From assembly GCA_947483345.1 (NCBI GenBank), contig CANKNL010000047.1, positions 1 through 14,270 of the forward strand: a DNA stretch of 14,270 nt, given 5' to 3'. Shown in pieces: positions 6,730 to 13,361 of the stretch (within the stretch, counting starts at the first letter, position 1; each line of letters opens with the position of its first letter). Made by a program: the position numbers and the translations under genes. The notes under the pieces are model-generated. The model was not told where the DNA came from. It saw only the letters and a list, made by a program, of their open reading frames with translations, and searched no databases. Source of the stretch: Chitinophagaceae bacterium (lineage in GTDB: Bacteria > Bacteroidota > Bacteroidia > Chitinophagales > Chitinophagaceae).

Positions 6730-8025
6730 TTAGCCGGGGTTACCAAATTTAACCTTTCCTTTGGGATATATGCCAGATTCACCCAACATTTCTTCAATAC
6801 GTATCAGTTGATTATATTTTGCCATACGATCTGTTCTGGATGCGGAACCGGTTTTAATCTGGCCACAGTTTAAGGCTACTGCCAGGTCGGCAATGGTTGT
6901 ATCTTCAGTTTCACCACTTCTATGACTCATTATGGTATTAAAGCCATTATGTTGAGCCATGCTTACTGCATTTATGGTTTCGGTGATTGTACCGATCTGA
7001 TTTACTTTAACCAATAATCCATTTGCAATACCTTCTTTAATACCTCTTTCCAAGCGGTTAACATTCGTTACAAAAAGATCATCACCCACGAGCTGAATCT
7101 TTTTTCCTAAAGTATCTGTCATTAATTTCCAGCCTTTCCAATCATCTTCGGCCATGCCATCTTCAATAGAAATTATGGGATATTGCTTTACCCAGTTAGC
7201 CCAATAATCAACCATTTTTTCACTGCTTAATTTTTTACCATCACTTTTATGAAAATGATAAACTTTTTTCGCCTTGTCATACATTTCACTTACAGCCGGG
7301 TCTAGTGCAATGGCTATTTGTGTACCTGCTTTATATCCTGCTGCTGTTATGGCAGTCATAACCGTTTCAATAGCTTCCTCATTACTTTGAATGTTTGGCG
7401 CAAAACCACCTTCATCACCCACATTGGTACTGTACCCTTTTTTCTTAAGTACCGTTTTTAAAGTATGAAAAATGTCAACGCCCCATTGTAAGCCTTCACT
7501 AAAAGAAGCCGCCCCAATAGGCATAACCATAAATTCCTGAAAATCTATTTTATTATCGGCATGTGAGCCGCCATTTAAAATATTCATCATGGGTATTGGT
7601 AAAACCTTTGCATTGGTTCCGCCTATATACCGGTATAAGGGAAGATTGGCTTCAAGGGCAGCCGCTTTGGCAACAGCCATACTTATGGCCAGTATGGCAT
7701 TGGCACCTAATTTTCCTTTATTGGGTGTTCCATCAAGTGAAATCATCATGGCATCAATACCAGTTTGATCAGCCACATCCCATCCCAGTAAATTATCGGC
7801 CAAAATGGTATTGATATTTTTAACAGCTTTAAGTACACCCTTACCTCCGTACAATTTCTTATTGCCGTCACGCAGTTCAACAGCTTCATGAATACCGGTA
7901 CTGGCACCACTGGGCACAGCTGCCCGGCCCAAATGTTCGTTTTCTGTTAAAATATCCACTTCTACGGTTGGATTTCCACGACTATCTAATATCTGGCGTG
8001 CATGAATAGAGGCGATGTAACTCAT
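6730..8025 (-). CDS. eno: Enolase (2-phosphoglycerate dehydratase)
   Basis: 431 residues, the normal length. All catalytic and Mg-binding positions are present: Glu164 (FQEFM), Glu205 (GDEGGFAPN), Asp242 (ALDPAVSE), Glu288 (SIEDGM), Asp315 (VGDDLF), Lys340 in the signature LLVKVNQIGTITET, the SHRSGETED loop (367-375) and Lys391 (GQIKTG). It interconverts 2-phosphoglycerate and phosphoenolpyruvate in glycolysis and gluconeogenesis. The start matches the conserved N-terminus (IxxIxARQILDSRGNPTVE). It lies 44 bp downstream of gldA without an evident promoter or terminator between them, so co-transcription is plausible. Nothing unusual in the protein. Confidence 0.98.
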   Translation of the reverse strand: MSYIASIHARQILDSRGNPTVEVDILTENEHLGRAAVPSGASTGIHEAVELRDGNKKLYGGKGVLKAVKNINTILADNLLGWDVADQTGIDAMMISLDGTPNKGKLGANAILAISMAVAKAAALEANLPLYRYIGGTNAKVLPIPMMNILNGGSHADNKIDFQEFMVMPIGAASFSEGLQWGVDIFHTLKTVLKKKGYSTNVGDEGGFAPNIQSNEEAIETVMTAITAAGYKAGTQIAIALDPAVSEMYDKAKKVYHFHKSDGKKLSSEKMVDYWANWVKQYPIISIEDGMAEDDWKGWKLMTDTLGKKIQLVGDDLFVTNVNRLERGIKEGIANGLLVKVNQIGTITETINAVSMAQHNGFNTIMSHRSGETEDTTIADLAVALNCGQIKTGSASRTDRMAKYNQLIRIEEMLGESGIYPKGKVKFGNPG

Positions 8026-8069
8026 TTTAATTTATTTTTTATTGATTAATAATTGTATTATTTTTTGGT

Positions 8070-8996
8070 TTAACTGGTTAATGATTTAAAAATATCTTCA
8101 AGACTATTATGTTCACTCTGCAAAGAAACAATGTTAAGATTATTTTTTAAACTCAATTCCAGCAATTGTTTTCTAACAGATTCGGGATTTGTTGTTTGTA
8201 ATTTATAATCAGCCGGCCCGGCCAACTGGTTGCTGGCTTGCAGTTGTTCTATATTACTCACATCAATCAAAGATTGTAAAAGTTCTGAGGATACAGGTTC
8301 TTTAAAAGCCACCTGCACAACCTGTACATCAGTTTTTTCTTTTTGTAAATTACTTAATAAATCATCTGCAACTATTTTCCCTTTACTGATGATGATTACC
8401 CGGTCGCAGATCGCCTGTACTTCCTGTAAAATATGTGATGAGAATAAAACTGTTTTATCGGTTCCCAGTTTTTTAATCAGGGCTCTTATTTCAACAATCT
8501 GGTTAGGGTCAAGTCCACTGGTGGGCTCATCTAAAATTAAAACCTCGGGGTTGTGTATCAGAGCTGCAGCTAAGCCAACCCGTTGTTTATATCCTTTACT
8601 TAACTGACCTATTTTTTTATTGGCTTCTGCAGTTAAACCAACTGTTTTTATAACGGCCTCTATCTTTTTCGTTTTATCTTTTACAGCATGTACATTGGTT
8701 ATAAAGTCAATGTATTCTCTTATATACATATCGTAATACAAAGGATTGGCTTCGGGTAAATAACCGATCTTCTTTTTTGTTTCGTTGCTGTTTTCATCTA
8801 CAGGTATACCACAAACACTGGCATGACCTGCACTTGCAGTTAAATAGCCGGCAATTATTTTCATGGTGGTAGATTTGCCCGCTCCATTGGGCCCCAGAAA
8901 ACCTACAATTTCACCCTTGCCTATTGTAAAAGAAATGTCATCTACAGCTTTTTGTGTGCCGTAAATTTTAGAAAGATTATTTACTGTAATAGACAT
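8070..8996 (-). CDS. gldA: ABC transporter ATP-binding protein, GldA type
   Basis: 308 residues. Walker A is GPNGAGKST (35-43). The Q-loop region reads GYLPEANPLY, with Glu82 where other families have Gln, as is common in this subgroup. The signature is LSKGYKQR (132-139), Walker B is VLILDEP (152-158), the D-loop is SGLDP and the switch His is 188. About 90 C-terminal residues after the nucleotide-binding domain are typical of GldA. GldA energises the GldFG permease needed for gliding motility in Flavobacterium; the permease genes are not in this window, so motility is not proven. The gene sits 67 bp after ricT, separated from it by a terminator, with a TATTTTTG box 16 bp before its ATG. Confidence 0.87.
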   Translation of the reverse strand: MSITVNNLSKIYGTQKAVDDISFTIGKGEIVGFLGPNGAGKSTTMKIIAGYLTASAGHASVCGIPVDENSNETKKKIGYLPEANPLYYDMYIREYIDFITNVHAVKDKTKKIEAVIKTVGLTAEANKKIGQLSKGYKQRVGLAAALIHNPEVLILDEPTSGLDPNQIVEIRALIKKLGTDKTVLFSSHILQEVQAICDRVIIISKGKIVADDLLSNLQKEKTDVQVVQVAFKEPVSSELLQSLIDVSNIEQLQASNQLAGPADYKLQTTNPESVRKQLLELSLKNNLNIVSLQSEHNSLEDIFKSLTS

Positions 8997-9012
8997 GTAT
9001 ATAATTATGCTG

Positions 9013-9020
9013 CAAAAATA
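9013..9020 (-). promoter_or_regulatory. Candidate -7 box TATTTTTG for gldA
   Basis: Exact TAnnTTTG match, 16 bp before the gldA start at 8996. It coincides with the T-run of the ricT terminator, so the same bases would end one transcript and start the next. A TTTTT stretch lies near -33 spacing. The T-run alone may produce the match by chance. Confidence 0.35.
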
Positions 9021-9049
9021 AAAAACGCCAGGTGTAAAAACCCGACGTT
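9014..9049 (-). terminator. Intrinsic terminator after ricT
   Basis: Read on the minus strand, AACGUCGGG (9049-9041) pairs with CCUGGCGUU (9032-9024). The nine pairs include two G-U wobbles that form only in the minus-strand RNA, so the hairpin is strand-specific. A UUUUAUUUUU tract follows. It lies 15 bp past the ricT stop and separates ricT from gldA. Confidence 0.75.
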
Positions 9050-9063
9050 AATTTAATATTTCG

Positions 9064-10521
9064 TTATTTTTTTTCCCCGCTATTATTATTGGGGTTTTGA
9101 TTTGGCCGTTGTTGTTGCCCTCTGGCAGATCTGTTGCGATTGTTGTTTGGCCCCTGCTGCCTGTTGGGGTTATTATTATTTCTTTGATTTCGGTTTGGCT
9201 CATTAGGCGGCTGTCCGGCTGACTTATTTCCAGCCTCGGCATTTCCGCCGGCTTGTTGTCCTTGGTTTACACCACTACGATTAGGCTGATTAGCAGCGCC
9301 GCGATTGGGATGATTACGATTTGGATTTTGTGCTTGTTGGGCATTGCCGGTACCTTCTTGTTTATTTCTTCTTGGCTGATTTGAACCCCTTTCCTGGTCC
9401 CTTCTTTTTCGGCTTGTTTTTTCGAGACTCTTTAAACTTATCTGACCAACTACATCGGCATAAGTGGGCTCAATTTCTTTTGGTTTATTGCTTACTATTT
9501 CAACAGGCTCCAGATCTTCCGGGCGAATGCCCTGTTTATTTAATTCTTTTATTTTTTTAACGCGTTCTATCGTTAATGGATATTGTTTGTTGCTATCTGG
9601 CATGGTATACCACATCAGGTTACGGAAGATATCTTTTTTAACCAGAAATGCACGACTCTTTGCCATTTCAATCATATCTGCATCTTCAGGAAAAAACTGC
9701 AGGGCATCCATATAGGTATCCAACTCATAGTTTAAGCAACATTTCAGACGGCCGCATTGGCCACTTAATTTGGTTTGATTGATACTTAAATTCTGATAAC
9801 GGGCAGCATTTGTATTTACACTTTTAAAATCGGTTAACCAGCTACTGCAGCAAAGTTCACGGCCACAACTGCCTATTCCGCCTACTTTTCCGGCTTCCTG
9901 GCGGGCACCTATCTGACGCATTTCTACTTTAACTTTAAATTCCCCGGCATATAATTTTATAAGTTCTCTAAAGTCAACCCGATCATCAGCAATATAAAAA
10001 AAAGTGGCTTTACGGCCATCGGCCTGTAATTCTACTTCTGCCATTTTTAAATCCAGCTTGAGCTGGCGTGCCATGGCACGACTGCGAATTAAAACCTGAG
10101 CTTCCCGGGATTTTGATTCCAGCATTTTTGCAATATCAGTTTCGGTAGCACGGCGTAATACCTTTTTAATATCCGGACTTTTTTCGTCAACTCTGCGTTT
10201 TTTCAATTGCAAACGAACCAACTCACCGGTAATATTTACCATACCTACATCAAAACCACTAACACCTTCCACAGCAATCATATCCCCTTTTTCGTAAAGG
10301 TGTAAAGTTGAATTACGGAAAAAATCTTTCCGGCTGCCATTATTAAAACTTACTTCAATAACCCGGCAACCTGTTTCGGGGTCGCTAAAAGGTAAATTGG
10401 CAAGCCAATCATGTACATTCATACGATTGCAACCGCCACTTGAGCAGCTGCCATGACTCTGACAACCACCCGGGGTCCCATCTTTTGAATTTGTTCCGCA
10501 AGCTCCGCTACCACATCCCAT
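9064..10521 (-). CDS. ricT: RicT/YaaT family protein (PSP1 domain) with Asn/Arg-rich tail
   Basis: 485 residues, much longer than B. subtilis RicT because of its tail. The N-terminus is Cys/Gly-rich (C3, C8, C20, C26, C31). The PSP1 core (about 50-330) keeps the cysteine motifs GSCGRELCCSSWL (C219, C224, C225) and CGRLKCCLNYE (C256, C261, C262), the region that in B. subtilis binds Fe-S clusters. Residues 370-485 are low complexity, rich in Asn, Arg, Gln, Pro and Gly, with many NPNR/NRN steps. In B. subtilis RicT acts with RicA and RicF on RNase Y-dependent mRNA processing; those partners are not here. The basic, disordered tail suggests RNA contact, which is inference. It lies downstream of holB, as in B. 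subtilis, and is followed by a terminator. Confidence 0.9.
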   Translation of the reverse strand: MGCGSGACGTNSKDGTPGGCQSHGSCSSGGCNRMNVHDWLANLPFSDPETGCRVIEVSFNNGSRKDFFRNSTLHLYEKGDMIAVEGVSGFDVGMVNITGELVRLQLKKRRVDEKSPDIKKVLRRATETDIAKMLESKSREAQVLIRSRAMARQLKLDLKMAEVELQADGRKATFFYIADDRVDFRELIKLYAGEFKVKVEMRQIGARQEAGKVGGIGSCGRELCCSSWLTDFKSVNTNAARYQNLSINQTKLSGQCGRLKCCLNYELDTYMDALQFFPEDADMIEMAKSRAFLVKKDIFRNLMWYTMPDSNKQYPLTIERVKKIKELNKQGIRPEDLEPVEIVSNKPKEIEPTYADVVGQISLKSLEKTSRKRRDQERGSNQPRRNKQEGTGNAQQAQNPNRNHPNRGAANQPNRSGVNQGQQAGGNAEAGNKSAGQPPNEPNRNQRNNNNPNRQQGPNNNRNRSARGQQQRPNQNPNNNSGEKK

Positions 10522-10530
10522 ATTAAGGTT

Positions 10531-10558
10531 AATTAAAAATTAATAATTAAAAATTAAG
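10531..10558. repeat. Four tandem heptamers AATTAAN upstream of ricT
   Basis: Four consecutive 7-bp units AATTAAA, AATTAAT, AATTAAA and AATTAAG, starting at 10531, 10538, 10545 and 10552. The array ends 9 bp from the ricT ATG (minus strand). On the plus strand its last unit runs into a strong Shine-Dalgarno (AAGGAGAG, 10556-10563). It could be an AT-rich upstream element or a short regularly repeated intergenic sequence. Confidence 0.8.
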
Positions 10559-10786
10559 GAGAGCATTTTTATGAACCCGGCAGGAGAATTACTATTAAAC
10601 TTCAGTGGCGTCGCACACTTGTACTTGATATCTTTAGTCGGCTGGTAAAGTCCCCAATGGGTTTGCCGATAAAAGAATGACGACCCAGCGATCATGATTA
10701 TTGTTGAAAAAGCTGGTATCAAAATATGTAATACGCAAATATCAACGCTTTAAATAGTAACGATTAACTCCCAACGGTTCTCTTCC
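10559..10786. other. Intergenic region between holB and ricT without a convincing gene
   Basis: Apart from the possible 25-aa ORF, I can support no gene here. A 60-codon minus-strand frame (10540-10722) has no ribosome site, no recognisable motif and a composition unlike a folded protein. The part 10590-10700 is visibly richer in G/C than the flanking AT-rich spacer. It could be a remnant or a copy of a dispersed element. Small palindromes occur (ATCATGAT near 10692; GGTAAA pairing with TTTGCC around 10644-10667). Confidence 0.4.
10571..10648 (+). CDS. Possible 25-aa plus-strand peptide with strong RBS
   Basis: ATG at 10571 is preceded by AAGGAGAG (10556-10563) with a 7-bp spacer, an ideal Shine-Dalgarno in a window where almost no other gene has one. 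The ORF encodes MNPAGELLLNFSGVAHLYLI then SLVGW and stops at 10646-10648. The peptide is largely hydrophobic, with one acidic residue. I recognise no family. It is divergent from ricT. No promoter is evident, and the stretch may instead be part of a non-coding or dispersed repeat, so the call is tentative. Confidence 0.22.
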   Translation: MNPAGELLLNFSGVAHLYLISLVGW

Positions 10787-12010
10787 TCAGTTAACCAAAA
10801 TTAACGATTTGTTATTAATAATATGATATAACCTGATAGAAAGGGCATGAAACAGCATTTTTGCGTTGGCATTTCGCTCAATATAGTAGCTGGCCTTATC
10901 CAATTCATTGATGATGGCTTCCTGTTGGCCGAGGTTGCAGAGTTTGTTTAAACGGAGGGCAAAGTCAAATTCGTTTCTAGCTTCTTGTTTATCCGTTTCC
11001 TGTTGTTCGTTTGTGGGTGCAATTACCCTTATCCTGATGGCTTGCTCAAGCAGGTGAATAAAGTATTTGAGGAACTGTTTCTGTTTTTCCCTGCCCAATT
11101 TGGCGGTATCATCAATCCATTTTACCTGGGCAACCGGGCCGGTTCTGATAATGGCATTTAACCAATCTCTTAACATAACTTCCCAATCATCGTCGGCGTG
11201 TTGCAATAATTGCAGGGCTTCCCGATAATTACCTTCGGCAACAGCAGCAATCTGTTGGGCTTTTTCAATTTTTACACCGGCGCTCATTTCCAGTGCAGCT
11301 TCCACTTCTATATTGTTGAGTAGCGGGATCTTTACCAACTGGGTACGCGATAAAATGGTAGGGAGAATGAGGTCTTCATTTTCTGCAACCAAAATAAACA
11401 AGGTGTTTGCTGGCGGCTCTTCAATCAATTTTAATAATTTATTACCTTCCTTTCCTAAAAATTCAGGCATCCACATGATGAGGATCTTGTATTCGCTTTC
11501 AAAACTTTTGAGATTCAGTTTGCGTATGATATCATTACATTCATGTGCTGTTATATTGCCCTGTTTGTTTTCGGCACCAATGAACTGTAACCAATCATAC
11601 ACATTACCGTATGGATTCTCTATAATAAACTGTCGCCATGCTTTTATAAAGTCGGTACTGATGGGTTTCTCACCCGGCTTTTTGGTAATAACCGGATAAG
11701 AAAAATGGATATCGGGGTGAATGAGTTCGTTGGCTTTTTTACAGGCGGGGCAGGTTCCACAAGCATCGTTTCTGGTTTCTTGTTGGTTTGTTTCTTGTTT
11801 CTCGCTTTTGGAGCTTGTAGTTGCAAAGAGATCAACTTCAGGTGGCTGGGGCTTACAGACAATGTATTGTGCAAATGCCAAAGCCAGTTGTAATGCACCA
11901 CTTCCTTCTTTTCCTAAAAACAATAAGGCATGGCTTAGCCGGTTGTGCTGTACCATTTGTACCAGTTGCTCTTTTATTTCTTTTTGTCCGTTTATGGAAT
12001 GGAATTGCAT
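10787..12010 (-). CDS. holB: DNA polymerase III clamp-loader subunit delta'
   Basis: 407 residues. The N-terminal clamp-loader fold starts INGQKEIKEQL and SHALLFLGKEGSG. The Walker A Lys is replaced (GKEGSGA, Ala39), as expected for delta', which does not hydrolyse ATP. The zinc module is C52 and C84-x2-C87-x2-C90. EFLGKEGNKLLKLIEEPP and the SRTQ motif (SRC region) follow, then the C-terminal helical domain. Delta' helps load the sliding clamp at replication. Two related 36-bp elements add EKQETNQQETRN (70-81) and EQQETDKQEARN (335-346). The first lies in the C52-C84 loop, which here is 31 residues long against about 8 in E. coli. The gene precedes ricT in the same direction. The start gives the conserved N-terminus, and a TATCTTTG box ends 5 bp before it. 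Confidence 0.93.
   Translation of the reverse strand: MQFHSINGQKEIKEQLVQMVQHNRLSHALLFLGKEGSGALQLALAFAQYIVCKPQPPEVDLFATTSSKSEKQETNQQETRNDACGTCPACKKANELIHPDIHFSYPVITKKPGEKPISTDFIKAWRQFIIENPYGNVYDWLQFIGAENKQGNITAHECNDIIRKLNLKSFESEYKILIMWMPEFLGKEGNKLLKLIEEPPANTLFILVAENEDLILPTILSRTQLVKIPLLNNIEVEAALEMSAGVKIEKAQQIAAVAEGNYREALQLLQHADDDWEVMLRDWLNAIIRTGPVAQVKWIDDTAKLGREKQKQFLKYFIHLLEQAIRIRVIAPTNEQQETDKQEARNEFDFALRLNKLCNLGQQEAIINELDKASYYIERNANAKMLFHALSIRLYHIINNKSLILVN
10973..11008 (-). repeat. In-frame heptamer element B inside holB
   Basis: Read on the plus strand, this is two 7-mers, one 8-mer and two 7-mers related to GTTTCTN (GTTTCTA, GCTTCTT, 8-mer, GTTTCCT, GTTGTTC). It has the same arrangement as element A (11768-11803), 27 of 36 positions identical and the same reading frame (795 bp apart). 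It encodes EQQETDKQEARN in the C-terminal domain of delta'. Confidence 0.7.
11768..11803 (-). repeat. In-frame heptamer element A inside holB
   Basis: On the plus strand the units GTTTCTG, GTTTCTT, an 8-mer (GTTGGTTT), GTTTCTT and GTTTCTC follow each other without gaps. The element encodes EKQETNQQETRN between zinc ligands C52 and C84 of delta'. Its more regular units suggest it is younger than element B. Confidence 0.75.
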
Positions 12011-12015
12011 GGGCG

Positions 12016-12023
12016 CAAAGATA
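12016..12023 (-). promoter_or_regulatory. Candidate -7 box TATCTTTG for holB
   Basis: Exact TAnnTTTG match, with a TTTTT stretch 18 bp upstream at about the -33 position. Only 5 bp separate it from the holB ATG, so the transcript would have almost no leader. It lies just downstream (in the transcription sense) of the inverted repeat 12032-12054, whose centre contributes the T-run. Confidence 0.4.
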
Positions 12024-12031
12024 GTTGAAGA

Positions 12032-12054
12032 GTTTTGAGTTAAAAACTCAAAAC
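12032..12054. repeat. 10-bp perfect inverted repeat, 3-nt loop, between gpx and holB
   Basis: GTTTTGAGTT (12032-12041) pairs exactly with AACTCAAAAC (12045-12054) around AAA. In the minus-strand sense it lies 45 bp after the second peroxidase stop and 22 bp before the holB start. It could weakly terminate the peroxidase transcript. It could also be a protein-binding palindrome over the holB promoter. No T-run follows the stem, so a classical terminator is doubtful. Confidence 0.55.
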
Positions 12055-12098
12055 CATAGCCTATTCGTTTGATACGAGTATAAAAAACAGTTTAGTCT

Positions 12099-12644
12099 TT
12101 ATAGTTTACTGATGATCTCTGCACTCATCGGCTTTACCTTACTCTTAAAATGAGCCATCAATTTGCCATTTTCATCCAACAAAAACTTATTAAAATTCCA
12201 TGAAATTTTTGCATCCATTACCCCATTTTCGCTTTTATTACAAAGCCATTTGTATAGGCCGGCCATATCTTTTCCTTTTACCGATATTTTGGCCGCCATG
12301 GGGAATGTTACACCGTAATTTTTTTTACAAAAGGCGTCAATGGTTTCATTGCTCCCGGGCTCCTGCGAAAAAAAATTATTGGCCGGAAAACCAACGATCA
12401 CCAATTTGTCTTTGTACTTTTCATACAAGGCTTCCAGGCCTTCGTATTGTGGTGTAAAACCGCATTTGCTGGCGGTGTTTACAATTAATATTTTCTTTCC
12501 TTTAAAGTCGGCGAAATCAATAGTTCCACCATTTAATGATTCTACTTTAAAATCATAAATGGTTTTAGTTTGTATACTAATACCCGGCTTAGAAAATAAG
12601 CTGCTCCAGAAAAATGCCATAGACAAGGTTGCCAATTTTATCAT
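12099..12644 (-). CDS. Glutathione peroxidase family protein, second tandem copy
   Basis: 181 residues. Peroxidatic Cys61 lies in NTASKCGFTPQYEGL, Gln94 in FPANNFFSQEPG, and Trp149-Asn150 in WNF, completing the catalytic set. Cys106 (AFCKKNYG) occupies the resolving-Cys position of thioredoxin-dependent members, so thioredoxin rather than glutathione is the likelier reductant (inference). The family reduces H2O2 and organic hydroperoxides. The N-terminus (residues 1-18) is hydrophobic and signal-like but has no lipobox Cys and no clear AxA cleavage site, unlike its neighbour. It starts 2 bp after the first copy's stop and shares about 115 of 153 aligned residues with it, so it arose by tandem duplication and is probably co-translated. 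Confidence 0.92.
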   Translation of the reverse strand: MIKLATLSMAFFWSSLFSKPGISIQTKTIYDFKVESLNGGTIDFADFKGKKILIVNTASKCGFTPQYEGLEALYEKYKDKLVIVGFPANNFFSQEPGSNETIDAFCKKNYGVTFPMAAKISVKGKDMAGLYKWLCNKSENGVMDAKISWNFNKFLLDENGKLMAHFKSKVKPMSAEIISKL

Positions 12645-12646
12645 CT

Positions 12647-13219
12647 TTATAATTTACTGGTAATGTCATCGCTCATGGGCGTTACCTTACTCGGAAAATA
12701 ATGCAGCAGGTTGCCCTTTTCATCCAGCAAAAATTTCCCAAAATTCCATTTTATGTCAGCATCTAAAATCCCGTTTTCTGTTTTGTTACATAACCATTTG
12801 TAAATCGGGGCTATATCTTCTCCTTTTACAGAAACCTTGGCTGCCATAGGGAAAGTAACTCCATAATTCTTTTTGCAAAATTCTTTTATGTCGGCATTGG
12901 TGCCGGGTTCCTGAGCACCAAAATTGTTAGCCGGAAAACCAACAATAACCAGTTTGTCTTTATAGGTATCATACAATTTTTGTAATTCTTCGTACTGTGG
13001 TGTTAAACCGCATTTGCTGGCAGTGTTTACGATCAGTATTTTTTTGCCTTTGAATGTAGAAAAATCAATGGTACCGCCTTCAAGCCCTTCAACTTTAAAA
13101 TCGTAAATGGATTTTACGGTGTCATCAGTTTTTATTTCAGGGGTAACCGTATTTACATTTTTGTTTGCCTCAATTGTGCAGGCCAGGAGGATGGCACCGA
13201 GGGCTACTAATTTTATCAT
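12647..13219 (-). CDS. Glutathione peroxidase family lipoprotein, first tandem copy
   Basis: 190 residues. Residues 1-13 plus the lipobox LLAC (Cys14) predict a lipoprotein, placing the enzyme at the cell envelope. A short Asn/Thr-rich linker (15-37) leads to the peroxidase domain. This carries Cys70 (NTASKCGLTPQYEEL), Gln103 (FPANNFGAQEPG), the likely resolving Cys115 (EFCKKNYG) and Trp158-Asn159 (WNFGKF). The intermediate Cys of the common FPCNQF motif is Ala in both copies. It probably reduces hydroperoxides with thioredoxin-like donors in the periplasmic or envelope space. It is first in a two-gene unit with the copy at 12099-12644. I see no strong promoter in 13220-13300. Confidence 0.94.
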   Translation of the reverse strand: MIKLVALGAILLACTIEANKNVNTVTPEIKTDDTVKSIYDFKVEGLEGGTIDFSTFKGKKILIVNTASKCGLTPQYEELQKLYDTYKDKLVIVGFPANNFGAQEPGTNADIKEFCKKNYGVTFPMAAKVSVKGEDIAPIYKWLCNKTENGILDADIKWNFGKFLLDEKGNLLHYFPSKVTPMSDDITSKL

Positions 13220-13361
13220 ATACTATATTTATTTTATTAACAAGGTATTTGAAATATTGTTCAGTTTTTTTGGGTGAGTAAAGCTATATTTTTTTTTGGG
13301 CTGATGTTTAATAAAGAGCCAAAACCTCAAAACAGGTTATCCCTATTGGATAGGGTGGCTA
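13220..13361. other. Intergenic spacer with two small hairpins
   Basis: No gene is supported. Two short inverted repeats lie near the beta-helix gene's stop: CCCTAT/ATAGGG (13341-13355, loop 3) and AACCT/AGGTT (13323-13338, loop 6). Neither has a T-run on the minus strand, so termination here is uncertain. A T-run (13289-13297) reads as A on the transcribed sense. Confidence 0.45.

Noticed and set aside
9321..9715. Plus-strand ORFs opposite the ricT tail
   Set aside because: They are shadows of ricT, which has conserved cysteine motifs and the right length; the opposite frames show no family features.
10540..10722. 60-codon minus-strand ORF between holB and ricT
   Set aside because: No ribosome site, no motif, and it overlaps an intergenic heptamer array; more likely non-coding.
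11768..11803. CRISPR-like or tandem array in holB
   Set aside because: Units are 7 bp without spacers and in coding frame; this is not a CRISPR array.
11313..12038. Several plus-strand ORFs opposite holB
   Set aside because: Antisense shadows of a well-supported clamp-loader gene.
12032..12054. Classical terminator for the peroxidase pair
   Set aside because: The stem has no following T-run on the minus strand and is AT-rich, so it is listed only as an inverted repeat.
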